A stretch of DNA of 64,000 bases from Alisma plantago-aquatica (taxonomy: Eukaryota; Streptophyta; Magnoliopsida; Alismatales; Alismataceae), in contig OY856410.1 of the NCBI GenBank assembly GCA_963693085.1, forward strand, positions 561,647,906-561,711,905, in the 5' to 3' direction. Positions 1 to 12,249 of the stretch are shown here, in pieces (position 1 is the first letter of the stretch; each line of letters starts with the position of its first letter). The notes under the pieces were generated by a model that had not been told where the DNA came from, searched no databases, and worked only from the letters and a program-made list of their open reading frames with translations. A program made the translations under genes and the position numbers.

Positions 1-2275
1 TTTGGGTCCCATGAGTTCATGAATGTGATCAATCTCCTAACCCATGGCCCTCAGACAATGATAGTTGTTACCTCCCGACCCTATGGTCATGTGCAACTAG
101 GGAATTAGGCAACTGCTACTTCCATCAGTCTTATCCCTACCTGACCCTAGTATAGACTTAGTATTCCATTATAGTACATGTTCAACTTAGAACCTTACCC
201 AAGCCTTCATCATTTCTCTCTGCATTCCTGGGCTGACTTTCATCCTTTCATAAGGGTCATGGTGACCTACCTACCTTGGTCAGGTCCCATACCGGTTACC
301 TCCATGGTAACACATCCACATGCACTTAGAGATGGATATCTAGGGGTCTACAGGTTCATTCTCATACCGTGTACTTCTTCACTTAGCTTCTCAAGATCCT
401 ATGAGACCTCTTTAGGTTTCCTCAAAACCCACAAAACTGGGATACACCCTACCAAAGGGTCCCTCTCCCAGGATGGGAGGAAACTATGACTCTTGACAAC
501 ATGGTAACAATCATCCTTAGGGTTTACATCCATATAAGCATGCTTAACCCAGAAGCTACTAAGGCACAAGTGGACCACCTACTAAACTATGATCGGTCAT
601 ACTTGTTCTCTTTCATCTACACTGGATCAAGATCATACCTTCACATGTCATCAACTTAGCTGTGAGGGGTTCATCAAACATACCTTAAACTTAAGGGGTT
701 TCCTTTTTCTTCTAAACATGAGGAGTACCATGCTCGAACTTATAGAGACTCAAATCTCATCATGAGCATCAGGTATACTACTTCCCCTCTTAGGCCTAGG
801 AACCCTAGGTTCACATAGGTATACCACTGCATGCTCAACCTTTAACCAAGCATGTCCAAGGTATGTCATGTGCTTCCCATGATCCTTTATTCGAGAACCA
901 CTTCAGAGTTGAGTCCTTCTCAAGGACAAACAACAAGGTACAAGGCATTTCAACCTATTACTAAACCTCTACATGGTTTAAGGAACTCTTCTTTTCATCT
1001 ATACCATAGTTATATAGGTATTAGTAGACTCATCCTCTCTCTAGGGTTTAGTTCCTCTAAGGCCACCAAGATATCATCAGTCTCCAGGGATCATGCATGA
1101 GGCAACTACAAATGTCCACTTAGGTCGCATCATCCTTGACTCCCCATTGTTCCTCATATCTTGAGGTTTTAGGTTTGCAATCTTCTTACTTGGTTTCCTG
1201 CTCTCCCTCTAGAGCTAACCCTACAACCAACATCACCATTAGAGGTCCTCTCTTCATGAAGGATCAACCTCAAAAGCATGCCCCTACCTGGATGAAGCCT
1301 ATGTTTAACTTATGTTTGCTCAAGGTTCTCCATAGCCCCTTATGCTTATCACATAAGCTATCCATCAAACTCTCTCGGCCAGGGTTTCAACCTACTACTC
1401 ACCCTACTGATACATTACGGGTGTCTATTATGCCATGCTCATATAAGCTCATGGGGTTTCCATAGGTTCTTCTCTAACCTCATCCATGAAGGAGCTATCC
1501 TTCGCTCAAACATGCATGACCCGTCCTAGGGTTGGGTTGCTAAAGGTGCTAGGTTATCCAACCTCTCATGGCTCGTATGGCAATCCAAAGGCATGTCCAT
1601 CCAAACACCCAGTCAACCATGACATCTAACTCATCATGTCATCTCTCTCTCTAACCTCCACTTAGGGTTAGGGTTAACATCATCCTCAGAGGATGTGCCA
1701 GGTCTCTACTTTTAATGGAGGTCTCTACCTCCAGGACTAACTCTATTTACTTATCCTCCTGACAAGAAGGTCTAGCCTCAGGTCTCCTCTGGGGGCATGA
1801 CAACTTATGTCATATGTCCTAAGCATGTATCTATTCTTTATTTTGCGCTTACCCTATTAAGCTTATGTCCATGACATCTTATTTACATGTTTTTCATTAA
1901 TTTGGTGGAGGATTCCTTAAACCTTATCAACCTTGCCCATACCTCAAGAGGGTGAGGAGAAGAGAGAAAACCCTAATCCTTAAGGTCCTTAACAGAATTT
2001 GTGATGAGAAGGGATGAATAAGATGAGAAAGTCCTAAAGGTATCTTATTTCGATTCATACCCTAAGACTTTGGCCAGGCAGTCACACGGATCTGGGAGTC
2101 CTTGTATTCCAACTAGCGGTGTGGAGGAAAAAAATTTCCAGCCCCCAATTGTGATCCTTTTCTAGACACCTCCGTCTTTCAGATAATCCTCTAATAACTC
2201 CCTTGGGTTCTATGGAGTTTGAAAATTTTAATAATTATTAATGGTTAAGTGAGGAACCTACACACTGATACCAAA
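1..2275 (-). mobile_element. Internal 5' region of a minus-strand LTR retrotransposon, truncated by the window edge
   Basis: This stretch lies directly downstream, on the minus strand, of a primer-binding site that abuts the LTR at 2276-5684. By position it is therefore the leader and start of the internal region of that element. Reading the minus strand in all frames gives only short pieces broken by many stops. I could not recognise gag, and the plus-strand open frames at 178-1465 resemble no known family. The DNA is rich in CCTAGG- and CCCTA-like words and lacks the A/T-rich character of the flanks. It is either a long non-coding leader or heavily decayed gag. The rest of the element, including pol and the other LTR, would lie left of the window. 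The assignment as internal DNA rests on the PBS/LTR geometry, not on coding similarity. Confidence 0.6.
2262..2273 (-). other. Primer-binding site (initiator tRNA-Met type)
   Basis: On the minus strand, TGGTATCAGTGT starts two bases after the LTR terminus at 2276. It matches the usual plant initiator-methionine primer site TGGTATCAGAGC at 10 of 12 positions. This fixes the LTR at 2276-5684 as the 5' LTR of an element reading leftwards. Confidence 0.75.
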
Positions 2276-2990
2276 TGTTACGACCCCACCTTCTGGTAAC
2301 CCCCAATTAAGGGAGACCGGGAGGTCGAAGCTACACCCAATTTCTGAATCAAAGGTTCGGCAATTAACCAAGAACAATTATTAAATTTTAACAGACTAAA
2401 CTGAAAAGCTGTAAGAAAATAAACATTTGCATACATTTTGAAATCTTGTATTTCTAAAATTCTATCCACTTATGGATTCTACTCTAACTAATCCTCCTTG
2501 TATTTTACTTCATGTATTTCACAATATGATGATTTACTATTTGTCCTTTTGGCTTTGTACGTAAAATGCCGACAAACAAAACATCGGTCAGCAAAAAGTT
2601 GGTATGTGGGGGAAACAATAAACGTGCAACTATGATAACAATGTATTGCAGCCAATTACCATTTAACAAACAATTTACGTTTTAAATATAATTGTGTGAT
2701 CCATGCATTCCCTATCCTCTGTGTTGTCCCTACAGTGGACATGGATGCTACTTTCCTTATAGTATATCCCCATTAAACCCCTCATGGTCCCACCTATAGG
2801 TGAACAAGTTTCTAGGGTTGAGTCACATGGCACTACCCGTAAGTAGCCCACTCCTTAACTCATGGCATGCTAAAGGGTCTCATGGCACTACACTTGGTAG
2901 CCCAATTTCTAACCCACGATAACCTAGACCTTGCTCTAGGTTACCCCTTTTTAGCCTTTACAAGCCACAGAGGTGGATTCGGATCTAATC

Positions 2991-3074
<84 letters not shown>

Positions 3075-5684
3075 TTGGTGATAATCATAGTCACTTTATA
3101 GTTGCATGAAATAAAAGGCATCCAACGGTTATTTTCAAGCAACCGATAAAAACGTTCAGGAATCTCCGTGAAACTAAAGCGATTATTCATAAGTGTAACC
3201 ACATACCTAATTTGTAGGTTTCACAAGCATTAAGCCATTCCAACCAAGAAAGCAATCCAAGCAAGCAATTCAACAATCACATAATTCCTGAAAAGAATAT
3301 GTACTCTATTTACTACACACTTTATCAAGAATCTACTTTATTGACTTGGATTCACCTTCTAGGGTTTCTAATCCGAATTAAGGTTTCATTCGTATTCATT
3401 AGGGTTTCTGAGATCAATTTCTCAAACTTTATCCCTTTTAGGTCAACAAACCCTACAATACTTTTTTCTACTCATATAACCCTAATTGCTCAAATTGAAT
3501 TAGGATCATCATATCTCTATTTATTCATGGATTTGAACAATTAAAACAATTAAAAGACATATCCACCTAAATTAAGGTTTTCAAGTTCATTAATGCATAT
3601 TCATGCACGAAACCCTAAATTAAGCCATTCATATAAACAGATCATATTTTTAGATCCTATTTTCACTTTTATTAACAATAGGTTAATATTGGCTTGATTT
3701 ATCCAAAGAACATCATTAAATCCATCTATCATCAAATCTAAGGGTTTCTCATTAATTAAATCGTTAAAGATGATAACTTTATGTACTTTTCAAATTTCAA
3801 GCATATTTATGCACATTATCTCTAAATTAAACTAATTACGTGCAAAGTTCATCCTTTTCGATCTTAATGTACCTTTTTACAATTAACAGGTTAATATCAA
3901 CTTTAATCACCCATTAAACTCTACTAATTTCATTAACCATCTCAAAGTAGAGTTTCTTAATCTTTTATTCATTAAAGTTGATAACTTACACTACCTTTTG
4001 AATTGTAGGAGGAATTAGCTTCTAAACATATTTTTATTGAATTCCTCTCATTTTTCTAAGAAAATGCATATATTATTCATACTCATCCAAGCTACTGATT
4101 ATTAGATATAATTTTTGCAATAAATCACTTACTTTGGCCAATCAAGGGGTGCCATGTGTCCATTCCCATGCAACGTTGGCATGGCTTGGTTTTGGAAACA
4201 TAACGAATGTTGAATTTGCCCTTACTTAAGTTCCCCGGCCTTCATACCCCTGGAGGGTAAATCTGTCCAACGAAACTTGTGTTCTCTTCCTCCTTCAGAC
4301 GGCGCGACGCAGCTGCCCTAGGCGCCATGGGCGCAGCTCCTGCTCCTGCCCTGGACCTCGACGGCCCCTGGGGACAGATCCCTTGCCACCGGAGCTCCTT
4401 TGAGCTCCCATGGAAGCCCCAATCTTGAGGATAAACCCGCCACCTAGCGCTGGCTGGGTCTGCTCATGCGGACGGCCATGTAGCCGTGTTGCAGGTGTTT
4501 TGCGACGGCTGTTGGCAGGAAAAAGGTGGCCAACCACCCTAGGTTCTTTGAGATGCTTCGTGCCTTCCCCCAGATCCATTCACAACTACTAGTTGCTTCC
4601 GAGGCGTTCTTGGTTAGGGTTTCAAATGCAAACAAGCAAGAAGAAGATGAGGAAGAGAGAGAAAGGACATGGAATCCCCTTAAACTCGAGCCATAGGCTC
4701 TATCCCTTATATAGGGGAGGGTTTTCGCACCCCAAGATGTTCATTCAAGGGAAAACAAATCCTTTTCCCACTTGGAAAGTGATTCCTTCATTAGGAAGCA
4801 AGTTTTATCTCTCTTTGATATTTCTTATTTCTTGAATAATTACCAATTCGAAATTCCTCTCACTTATTCTCTTTATTCTTGCTTTTTAATCCATTGGCAT
4901 GAATTTCTATTTTCTTTTAATAGAGATTACTTCCTTTCTTAATAAAACCCCAAAAACATTCATTATGCACCATATTATCTTTTTATTTGACATTATTGGT
5001 ATTTTCTCTTTCCTCTTTCTTCATTGGGACTCCTTGGATCCCAAGCAACTCAAATATTTCGAAATTACTTTTTATGGATACTCATTATCCTTCTAGATGC
5101 ATCTATATGCATTATTTCTCATTATCATGTTTATTTCTTATTAAAATATCTCTTTTTTGAGGATTTCTCTTTATTTCTCTTTTATTTTCCTCATTGCTTG
5201 TTCCTTTTAATGTTATGAATCCTTGGGATATGAAATTCCACCAAGGATAACTCAATTATACCTCTTTTCACTTATTTCCAATATTTTATCATTATTTTCA
5301 ATTTCTTTCTTACCAAAGAAATATTTAATTGATCTTTTCTTTTCTTATTGCATTCTCTATGCAACTTTGGACTCCTTGGAACCCATGAAACCCAAGAGGC
5401 ACGAAATCCCTCTTTGGATTTTATTCTTTTTCCTTCTAGAGGTTTCTACCTCATTCTTTTCTCAAAAATTCAATTATTCCTTTACTAATTTAATAATTGA
5501 ATTTCCTTTCTTCATTTCCTTGCTATTGGGCCCAATAGCCAATAAAGCCCACAACAAAATCACCAAGGCTATTGTAAACGAAATCCATTTATTCAAAAAA
5601 AATTATATCATTATTTGTTCAATTATCTTTAATATGAGAAATTACATTTCTCACCAATTGAACCCAAAAATTGGGGTTGTAACA
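2276..5684 (-). mobile_element. 5' LTR (about 3.4 kb) of a minus-strand Ty3/gypsy-like element
   Basis: The segment begins TGTTACGACC and ends GGTTGTAACA, so it has TG...CA ends with a short inverted TGTTA/TAACA repeat. It is homologous along its whole length to 60191-63513. It carries a GC-rich island (about 4290-4600) in otherwise AT-rich DNA. The adjoining PBS sets the minus orientation. The long LTR, the initiator-Met PBS and the TGTTAC terminus suggest a chromovirus of Del/Tekay type; that lineage call is inference, because no pol is in the window. No matching 5-bp duplication can be tested, because the other end lies outside. The small open frames at 2278-2469, 4295-4635 and 5223-5801 lie in the LTR and resemble no gene. 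Confidence 0.85.
2996..3072. repeat. (TA)n microsatellite, about 77 bp
   Basis: An uninterrupted TA run lies inside the LTR. The equivalent position of the related LTR (near 60868) has only a few TA units, so the expansion is private to this copy. Open frames through it encode only Tyr-Ile repeats and are not genes. Confidence 0.97.
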
Positions 5685-6159
5685 CCAACCCATTCTCATG
5701 ACATGAAGAAACACAATTCTCATTATATTCATTCATCTTCACATTCACACACATTACATATTCATACATACACACAAATAATTCACTCGCACCAAATTTA
5801 AAATTGCAAGGTCATATGCACATGTACATTGAAATAATGACGTCAAAGTTTAGAAAAGTCATTCTTTAATCCCAACAAAATTAAAAGTTGACATCCCTAG
5901 TGAAGGATTTTTCCCATTATTCTCATATCTCATCTAGTTGTTTTGTAGTATAGGGCTTTTGTATTCATCTAGATTTTCCATTGTATAGAAGTCCTTTTTA
6001 AACACCAGTAAAGAGAATGACATATATAATTCAAAAGTTTGATATTTTCATATTATCTAAAAACATTATTTATACTTATGATGATCAAGACTATATATAT
6101 AAATATATATGTAGATTATATTTTCTATGTAGTTGATGTCTTCTACCCCCATATAAAAA
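5685..6159. other. Unassigned AT-rich DNA between an LTR and a CACTA remnant
   Basis: I see no coding similarity, terminal repeat or RNA gene. The first bases after the LTR (CCAAC) would be the right-hand target duplication of the leftward element, but its partner is outside the window. CA-rich stretches occur near 5740-5790. Confidence 0.5.
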
Positions 6160-7640
6160 TCACGTCCATATACCACATCACGTACTATCTGCATGCCCAA
6201 CCATTATCTTGTACAAGACACTATAAATTTCAACATACAAATCCTTAATAAGTAAAAGTAAGCATAGTTGGAAAAAATATGTATTTGTGTCAGAAAACTA
6301 CATGAACATTATTCCAAACTATATCTTTCTTTTTTATATCAATCTTTCCTCCAGCCTTTTTGAAATCTTTTATAGCCCTACACACTAATGTAACACATTA
6401 AATTGCATTACTAAATAGTCATGTAATAATATATATTAAGGGATATAAATACATCAATTTACTCACATGAATAATGCCCTTTTCAATGTGTGTCCTTCAC
6501 TATCTACTTCCTCACCCTTAGGATCTAGATAATACACAGTTAGCATCATGGGAAAAATAAGAAATAGCATCCAATGATTATTCTTGAGTGAAAAGAAGAC
6601 AAACAAAATAAAACTCAAAATCAATAATGAAATGTAATTCTTAAGTTCAAATTATAAGTAGAGTAAGCAAACATACACAACATTGTACGGAGATCACATG
6701 AAGCTCTTTTTCTTTTTACCCAAATATTTTAATGTAGTAGAGCATTCTTGGGAGATGGATGCAAGGTCTTTAATTACATGGATAGTCAATGATGGAACTA
6801 GAAATTCCACATGGGGAAGTGTAAACATTGTACCGACCCTACGTAAGTGTCTGAAAAATATATATCATGTATGAATTAATATATAAGAAAATAGATCAAC
6901 ATACATATAACAAGGTATTTAGCTATATTAATATCTCACCATATCCAAAGTTCTATCACAGATGTATTCAACCAAGCATTAATGAATATCTCCAAAACAT
7001 CTTGCAGAAAGATACTAGTATTATGAGGTTGACCTACATCATCCGCCTTAAGATGGACCATCATAGGTGACCCGTCTTCATGTTCCCCTATCCATTTTTC
7101 CATACCCTTATAGTGATGACCTATTGAGTCGAATAGGTCCTTTGTGAGCCAACCAGGAAATTCAGCAGGAGGTGGAGGTGGAGATGAGCTGTAAGGGATT
7201 TCTTAGGTGATATTTCTAACATATATACAATCTCATATCAATAGTGTCATGTATATAAAGATACAAACACACTGTAAATTTATCATACATCAATATAGAC
7301 AACTCCAACTTTGGGCCATACAACCATGTCGTCTTCTGCATCACCTATCATCTTGGCATCATGGTGGGCATATGACAGTGCATTATACTTCCAAGCATCA
7401 TAGACAAGCCTTGACGTCAGGCAAACTACATCAGTAGACAATAGTGCACCATGAATCATGTCACCTTCAAGCCGTGGGTAAGCCTCACCCAGTGTGATGA
7501 AATATTCTTGTAATTTAAGATGGCATGGCCTCAACCCTACAAAATTATGTATAGAAGGCATGAATACACTCAAGTGTGTTTGCATATCAAGACCATTTTT
7601 TTCAAAATGTAAACCATTGATCTTCACTATCATACTATAA
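6160..7640 (-). pseudogene. Ulp1-like (peptidase C48) region of the CACTA element
   Basis: C48 peptidases cleave SUMO or ubiquitin-like proteins, and plant CACTA and Mutator elements often carry captured versions. Here the minus strand near 6610-6500 reads NHWMLFLIF followed by VYYLDPKG, which matches the catalytic-His (HW) block and the following Asp block of the family. Further on, near 6200, HADST-stop-CGIW matches the Q-x-D-S-x-x-C-G block, with His where Gln is usual and a stop just before the catalytic Cys. Upstream, 7633-7283 holds a 116-residue open frame with no family I recognise, and about 7190-7030 encodes a proline-rich patch then a KDLFDSIGHHYKG-like segment. These may be N-terminal exons. 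It is clearly non-functional. The match is by motif only. Confidence 0.65.
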
Positions 7641-7917
7641 CTAGGCTACATACAAATTTTGAGCCCATTTGGATGAGCGTAAGTCATTCATCCAAGGACA
7701 ACAAAATTGACGCGCGAAACTAATTTGAAATGCATAATTTTTGCGGTCTTTATAACATGACCTATAAATATCCAAATGTGCTCAAATTTTGCGCATGAGC
7801 TATTCACAAGATGTTTAAGAAGATCAATGGATTATATTTTTGAAAGAAAAAAAATTGCATCATGAAAAACTACTTGAGTGTATTCTTCTCTGAATACACT
7901 CGAGTGTATTCTAGCCT

Positions 7918-8075
<158 letters not shown>

Positions 8076-8149
8076 TTAAACTCAAGCATATTAAAACAAA
8101 TTATTCTAAAATATTGTTATGTCATAAGAATACTTACAGCGGACATGCT

Positions 8150-9200
8150 AGGTGGTGGGTCAGTGGGAGTACTCCCAACCACCTCTGTCGTATGAGGGTC
8201 CACCTCGTATGAAGAGTGGGGTGATATAAGTATTGTTTGAAGAATGATACTCTCTCATTGCTTCCTCTGTATCCTTTTAAATCAGATCTTGTACCTTTTC
8301 TAAGAGTTCTCCTTTGTGCTTATGCTCTGATGGCCCAAATAAGGCTCTTATATTGACTCCAATGCCAACAGCCCTAACACGTCCATGATTCTCTGGGTTT
8401 ACTAGAGCAACTGTCAATTCATCCCTTATTCCCTCACAGATGAAGTTGCCCTTCTTCCTTTACTTGTGGAGCTCCCACTAATCATCATCATTAGTAATTG
8501 GTAACTAAAACAAAATAATCATCAATACTAATTGCTCTAAGAGTTGAACTTTACCATTTTTTTAGTTGCCTTAGCAGTTTCTGAGATGGGTATATATCTA
8601 GATTTGGGTAGCCACCCAGATATCCATAGATCACGACGAAGTAGAGGTTATGTAGTAGTAGAGGAATCAATAGTCCTAAGATTAGGCTTTTGAGAAAAAG
8701 ATGTGTCTAGCAGCTTTTGGCGAAGATGTACATAGCCAGCTGGACCCATCATTTGGTTGTGCACATTCTTTGCATGCCTTTCTCTTTGAGCATTTCTTAT
8801 AGTCTGGTTATTCCAAACCATATGTTACGTATGTAATACAATGAATTCAATATGAGGAGAGAGGCTTACTACCTTGAATTTGTCTATTTGTCTCTTAGCA
8901 ACAAACATCTCCCACACCTTCGGGTCAAAATAATTCCATTGTTTAGTGGTTGACTTCTTCTTGTTATCAACTTTTTGTATGTACCCTACCATAGTATTGC
9001 ATCACCTTCTTACAATGTAGTTTCTCATACAGTTCAAATATGTTTTGTAAAATATTTCATATACCTAATGGAATATTCTTAAAAACATAATTATCAATAG
9101 CTTTAATAATATGATTTTAAATGATAATATCTCACACATATTTCCTTCCATATACAGTCTTTCTTGTTTTGATCAACCTTTTGCCAAGATTCTACATTTA
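8150..9200 (-). pseudogene. CACTA second protein, plant Ptta/En/Spm transposase-like (Transposase_24) remnant
   Basis: Minus-strand pieces resemble the plant transposase (Ptta/En/Spm) family found beside TNP2. Near 8960-8890 a block reads WNYFDPKVWEMFVAKRQ. Near 8800-8720, RNAQRERHAKNVHNQMMG matches the R-N-x-x-x-R-x-K segment. Near 8410-8280 a block ending in NHGRVRAVGIGVN fits the conserved C-terminal G-R-V-R-G-x-G motif. The pieces are in different frames with stops between them. A GTAAGT consistent with a splice donor sits near 8137 after a proline-rich tail. The role in mobile elements is terminal-repeat binding or transposition; the family assignment is by eye. Confidence 0.6.
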
Positions 9201-9699
9201 CATCCACCCTACTGTGAGTCAGAACCCCTAGATATGACAAAAAAGAATTGTGGTTCTTCCCAATAGGATTTCCCTGATTATCAAACTCAATGACCAGTTT
9301 CAGCCCATTACCCCTTTTCTGATGTTCATCATGGTGATGCCTCGTATTTTTGCACGCTTACAATGTTGTGCATCAAGCTCAACAAGATCCTCAGGGAGCA
9401 CATACTCATGCTAAAACTGACAAAAAAAGACACATAAGTAATAAAAATATATAACTTTTAAATTTAATAAAACAATACAACAAGATAGACATTGTAAACT
9501 GCAAATGTTTGTAATAAAACAATACAACTTACAACAATGTTAGGGTGCTCACGGTGCACATTGTCAGGGTGCTCATTCTCACGGTAATCATCATCACGAT
9601 CATCAAACTCATGGTCATATGCCATATGAAGTAACGTCATTATTAAAATAGTCAAAGAATGAAATATAAGTGACAAAGAATGTAAAATGTTTATCTAAC

Positions 9700-11620
9700 A
9701 TTTAAAAAAAGAAAAGCATGCCTCAAATATTTGGATCTTGTATCAATTAAAATTCCCTCAATGTGATCTTCATGCATATATAAGTCAGTGTCATCTTCAA
9801 TCTTTGGTGTTAGCAAGCCAACTGAGAGTGGACCGAATTCATCATACTTGTCATAATACTCTTCTTCATCTATAGGATCTGCAATGAACTTCCTTTTACC
9901 ATGAAGAACAATTGATCATTTTTCATTTGTAGGATCATCGATATAAAATACTTTCTTATCCTATGATGTCATTATGTATGGTTCACCCTTCTCATCAATC
10001 TTTTCAACATTCACTAATGTGAAACCCAATTCATACACTACAACTCCTTTGGTGTTATCAACCCAATTACACCTAAAGTTTGGAACTCTGAAATCTATGT
10101 AGTCAAACTCCCAAATGTCTTCAATGACACCATAATATGGCATCTAAGCTTCACGTGGACTCTTATCCTTCACACTAGAAAAATAAAATGAATACACTTG
10201 ATGGGTGACCCCACAGCTTTAAACAACACTCTTATCATCTTGGCACTTTGTGTAATATAAAAATCTATTTATGTCAAAACCTTCATAAGACATAATATTC
10301 ATTTTTGCTATAAAGGAGAGACATTTGATATTTTCAACAACATTATTTGGTATTTGAGATAGTTCATGTAAAACTTTATCTTCAAATCACCTAATAAATG
10401 TCTTGTTATGCTCTCTAGCAAGCCACATTGAATTGGCTCAAGGATATTATTTCTTGATGAAATTTGTATGTTTGGTGATATAACTACTCACTTCGTCAAT
10501 GTTGTGTAAAATATACAAGTGTGCTTGTTCCCACAACTCACGACTGATTACTTCCACTAGTGCTCCTAAAGTCCCCCACCAGAATAGTCCTTAATATTCT
10601 TGTCATTTACAGGAGCTTCATTACCATTAAGAATGTCAATGCAAAAGTTTGTAACCTCCCTAGATGCATAACCCTCAATAGTATTTCCTTCAACCGACAA
10701 CGGTTTCAAACATCACATTTAAAAATACTCATATACCATTCAAAAGGATACATCCAATGCAAGAAAACCGGTCCTAACATTTTCACTTCCCTAGTCAGAT
10801 GGACAACAAGATGTACTATGATATCAAAGAATGAAGGAGGAAAATACATCTCAAGATGGAATAGGGTAACAACCAGTTCTCTTTGCAACTTATCTAGAGT
10901 CTCAGGATCAATAACTTTTTTGCATAGACTATTGAACAAGAAACAAAGCCTTGTGATTACTAACCTTACATGCTTCAGTAGTATAGATCAAATTGCCACA
11001 AGCAATATTTGTGGCATTAGAGTGTGCAATCATGATATTTAAGACCTATCAGCTTCAGATTCTTCATTGATGCCATTCTACAGATATTAGAAGAGTATCC
11101 TTGTGGTACCTTACCATTAATAAAGCACTCACAAAAAGTTCTCTTCTCCTGTCTAGACAATGTGTAACAAGTAGGAGGTAAATATGTTATTTGATCACTA
11201 CTCAATACTTCTTTTAATTTTTTCCTTATTCCCATCTCACATATGTCCATTTTATATTTAATGCCATCTTTAGTCTTACCTGGTATATTCAACAGAGTAC
11301 CAATGGCACTATCACAAACATTTTTCTCAACATACATTACATTGACACAATGCCTAATTGCCAAACAACACCAATAAGGAAGATCCCAAAATATTGACAT
11401 CTTCTTGTATAAAGTTTTGTCACTCTATCTGGGAATGGTACATTGTGATCTCTTACTAAATGCATTGACAAAGTCTTTTACTCTTTCATAAACAACCTCC
11501 CTTATTTAGGTTTAGGGACACTCCGTTCCTCATTCGATCCATTGAACGCTTTGTGCAACCTTCGATAAGGATGAACTTTTAGAAGAAACCTTTGATGACC
11601 GAGATATACAGTATTGACAC
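9700..11620 (-). pseudogene. TNP2-type CACTA transposase remnant (Transposase_21, DUF4218, DUF4216)
   Basis: TNP2 is the DDE-type transposase of plant CACTA elements. On the minus strand, 11600-11540 reads YLGHQRFLLKVHPYRR; 11400-11017 (127 aa open frame) contains FWDLPYW, NVMYVEKNVCDSAIGTLLNI and LPPTCYTLSRQEKRTFCECF; 10939-10706 is a clear DUF4218 block (KVIDPETLDKLQ, FPPSFFDI, HLTREVKMLGP, WMYPFEWYM); and 10300-9720 is DUF4216 (MSYEGFDINRF, PYYGVIEDIWEFDY, VDNTKGVVVYELGFTLVNV, then a VFYIDDP-like segment). The order matches the family. Stops and frameshifts separate the blocks, and the N-terminal half upstream of YLGHQRFL is missing or unrecognisable. High confidence in family; certainly inactive. 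Confidence 0.92.
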
Positions 11621-11650
11621 CATATTTTAGTCATATTGAATTAGTGCTCT

Positions 11651-12249
11651 TAACTTATAGGGCATGTTTTGGATCTTTTTACACCGAAAGCTTATTGATT
11701 ACAACATTTTAAATAGTAGATAAATGAGTGGTTGGAGTATTTAATAATCAATTGAACAGATTCAATAGTTCAAGTATGCAAAATAGATTAAGCCATTAAT
11801 CTTAGAAAACTTATGAAAGTAAAGAACTATCTGACTACAAATCAAGTCAGCACATGATTACATGCATCATACAAATAGATTTACAAAAAAGAGTAGCAAA
11901 TTTGAGTTTACATATAGAAATTCTAGTGAACTTCAAAAGTATATATTGTCGTTATCCAACCCTGTCATAATTCCGTGCAAATTGAAATCATATTATATTC
12001 CTTTAGAAGACTTCCACCTTATATAACACTCCTACATGTATTATTATGTAGCTTCCTCTCTAGAATTTATTTTCATTCAATACATCCATGCATAGATCTA
12101 GGATATGTAAATGGAATATGAGAAATACACAAGGTCATCGCACACTCCAACATTGATGTCCTATATTATGAATCAGTTATCAATTGAAGACCCTTGTTGA
12201 TCTTCTTTGGGAAGGTATTCTATAGGATTGCTTGTTTGAGTTCTCATTT
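11651..12249. other. Unassigned AT-rich spacer
   Basis: I see no coding similarity on either strand and no clear repeat. It may contain the missing N-terminal part of the CACTA transposase or the 3' part of the neighbouring LINE in unrecognisable form. Confidence 0.4.

Noticed and set aside
2262..2273. tRNA-like match TGGTATCAG
   Set aside because: It is a primer-binding site complementary to a tRNA 3' end, not a tRNA gene; no cloverleaf surrounds it.
2867..3202. Open frames on both strands across 2867-3202
   Set aside because: They are created by the TA microsatellite and encode only Tyr-Ile repeats.
4295..4835. Open frames in a GC-rich patch, which could look like a short gene
   Set aside because: The patch is part of the LTR, and the homologous patch at 62029-62462 does not preserve the same frames.
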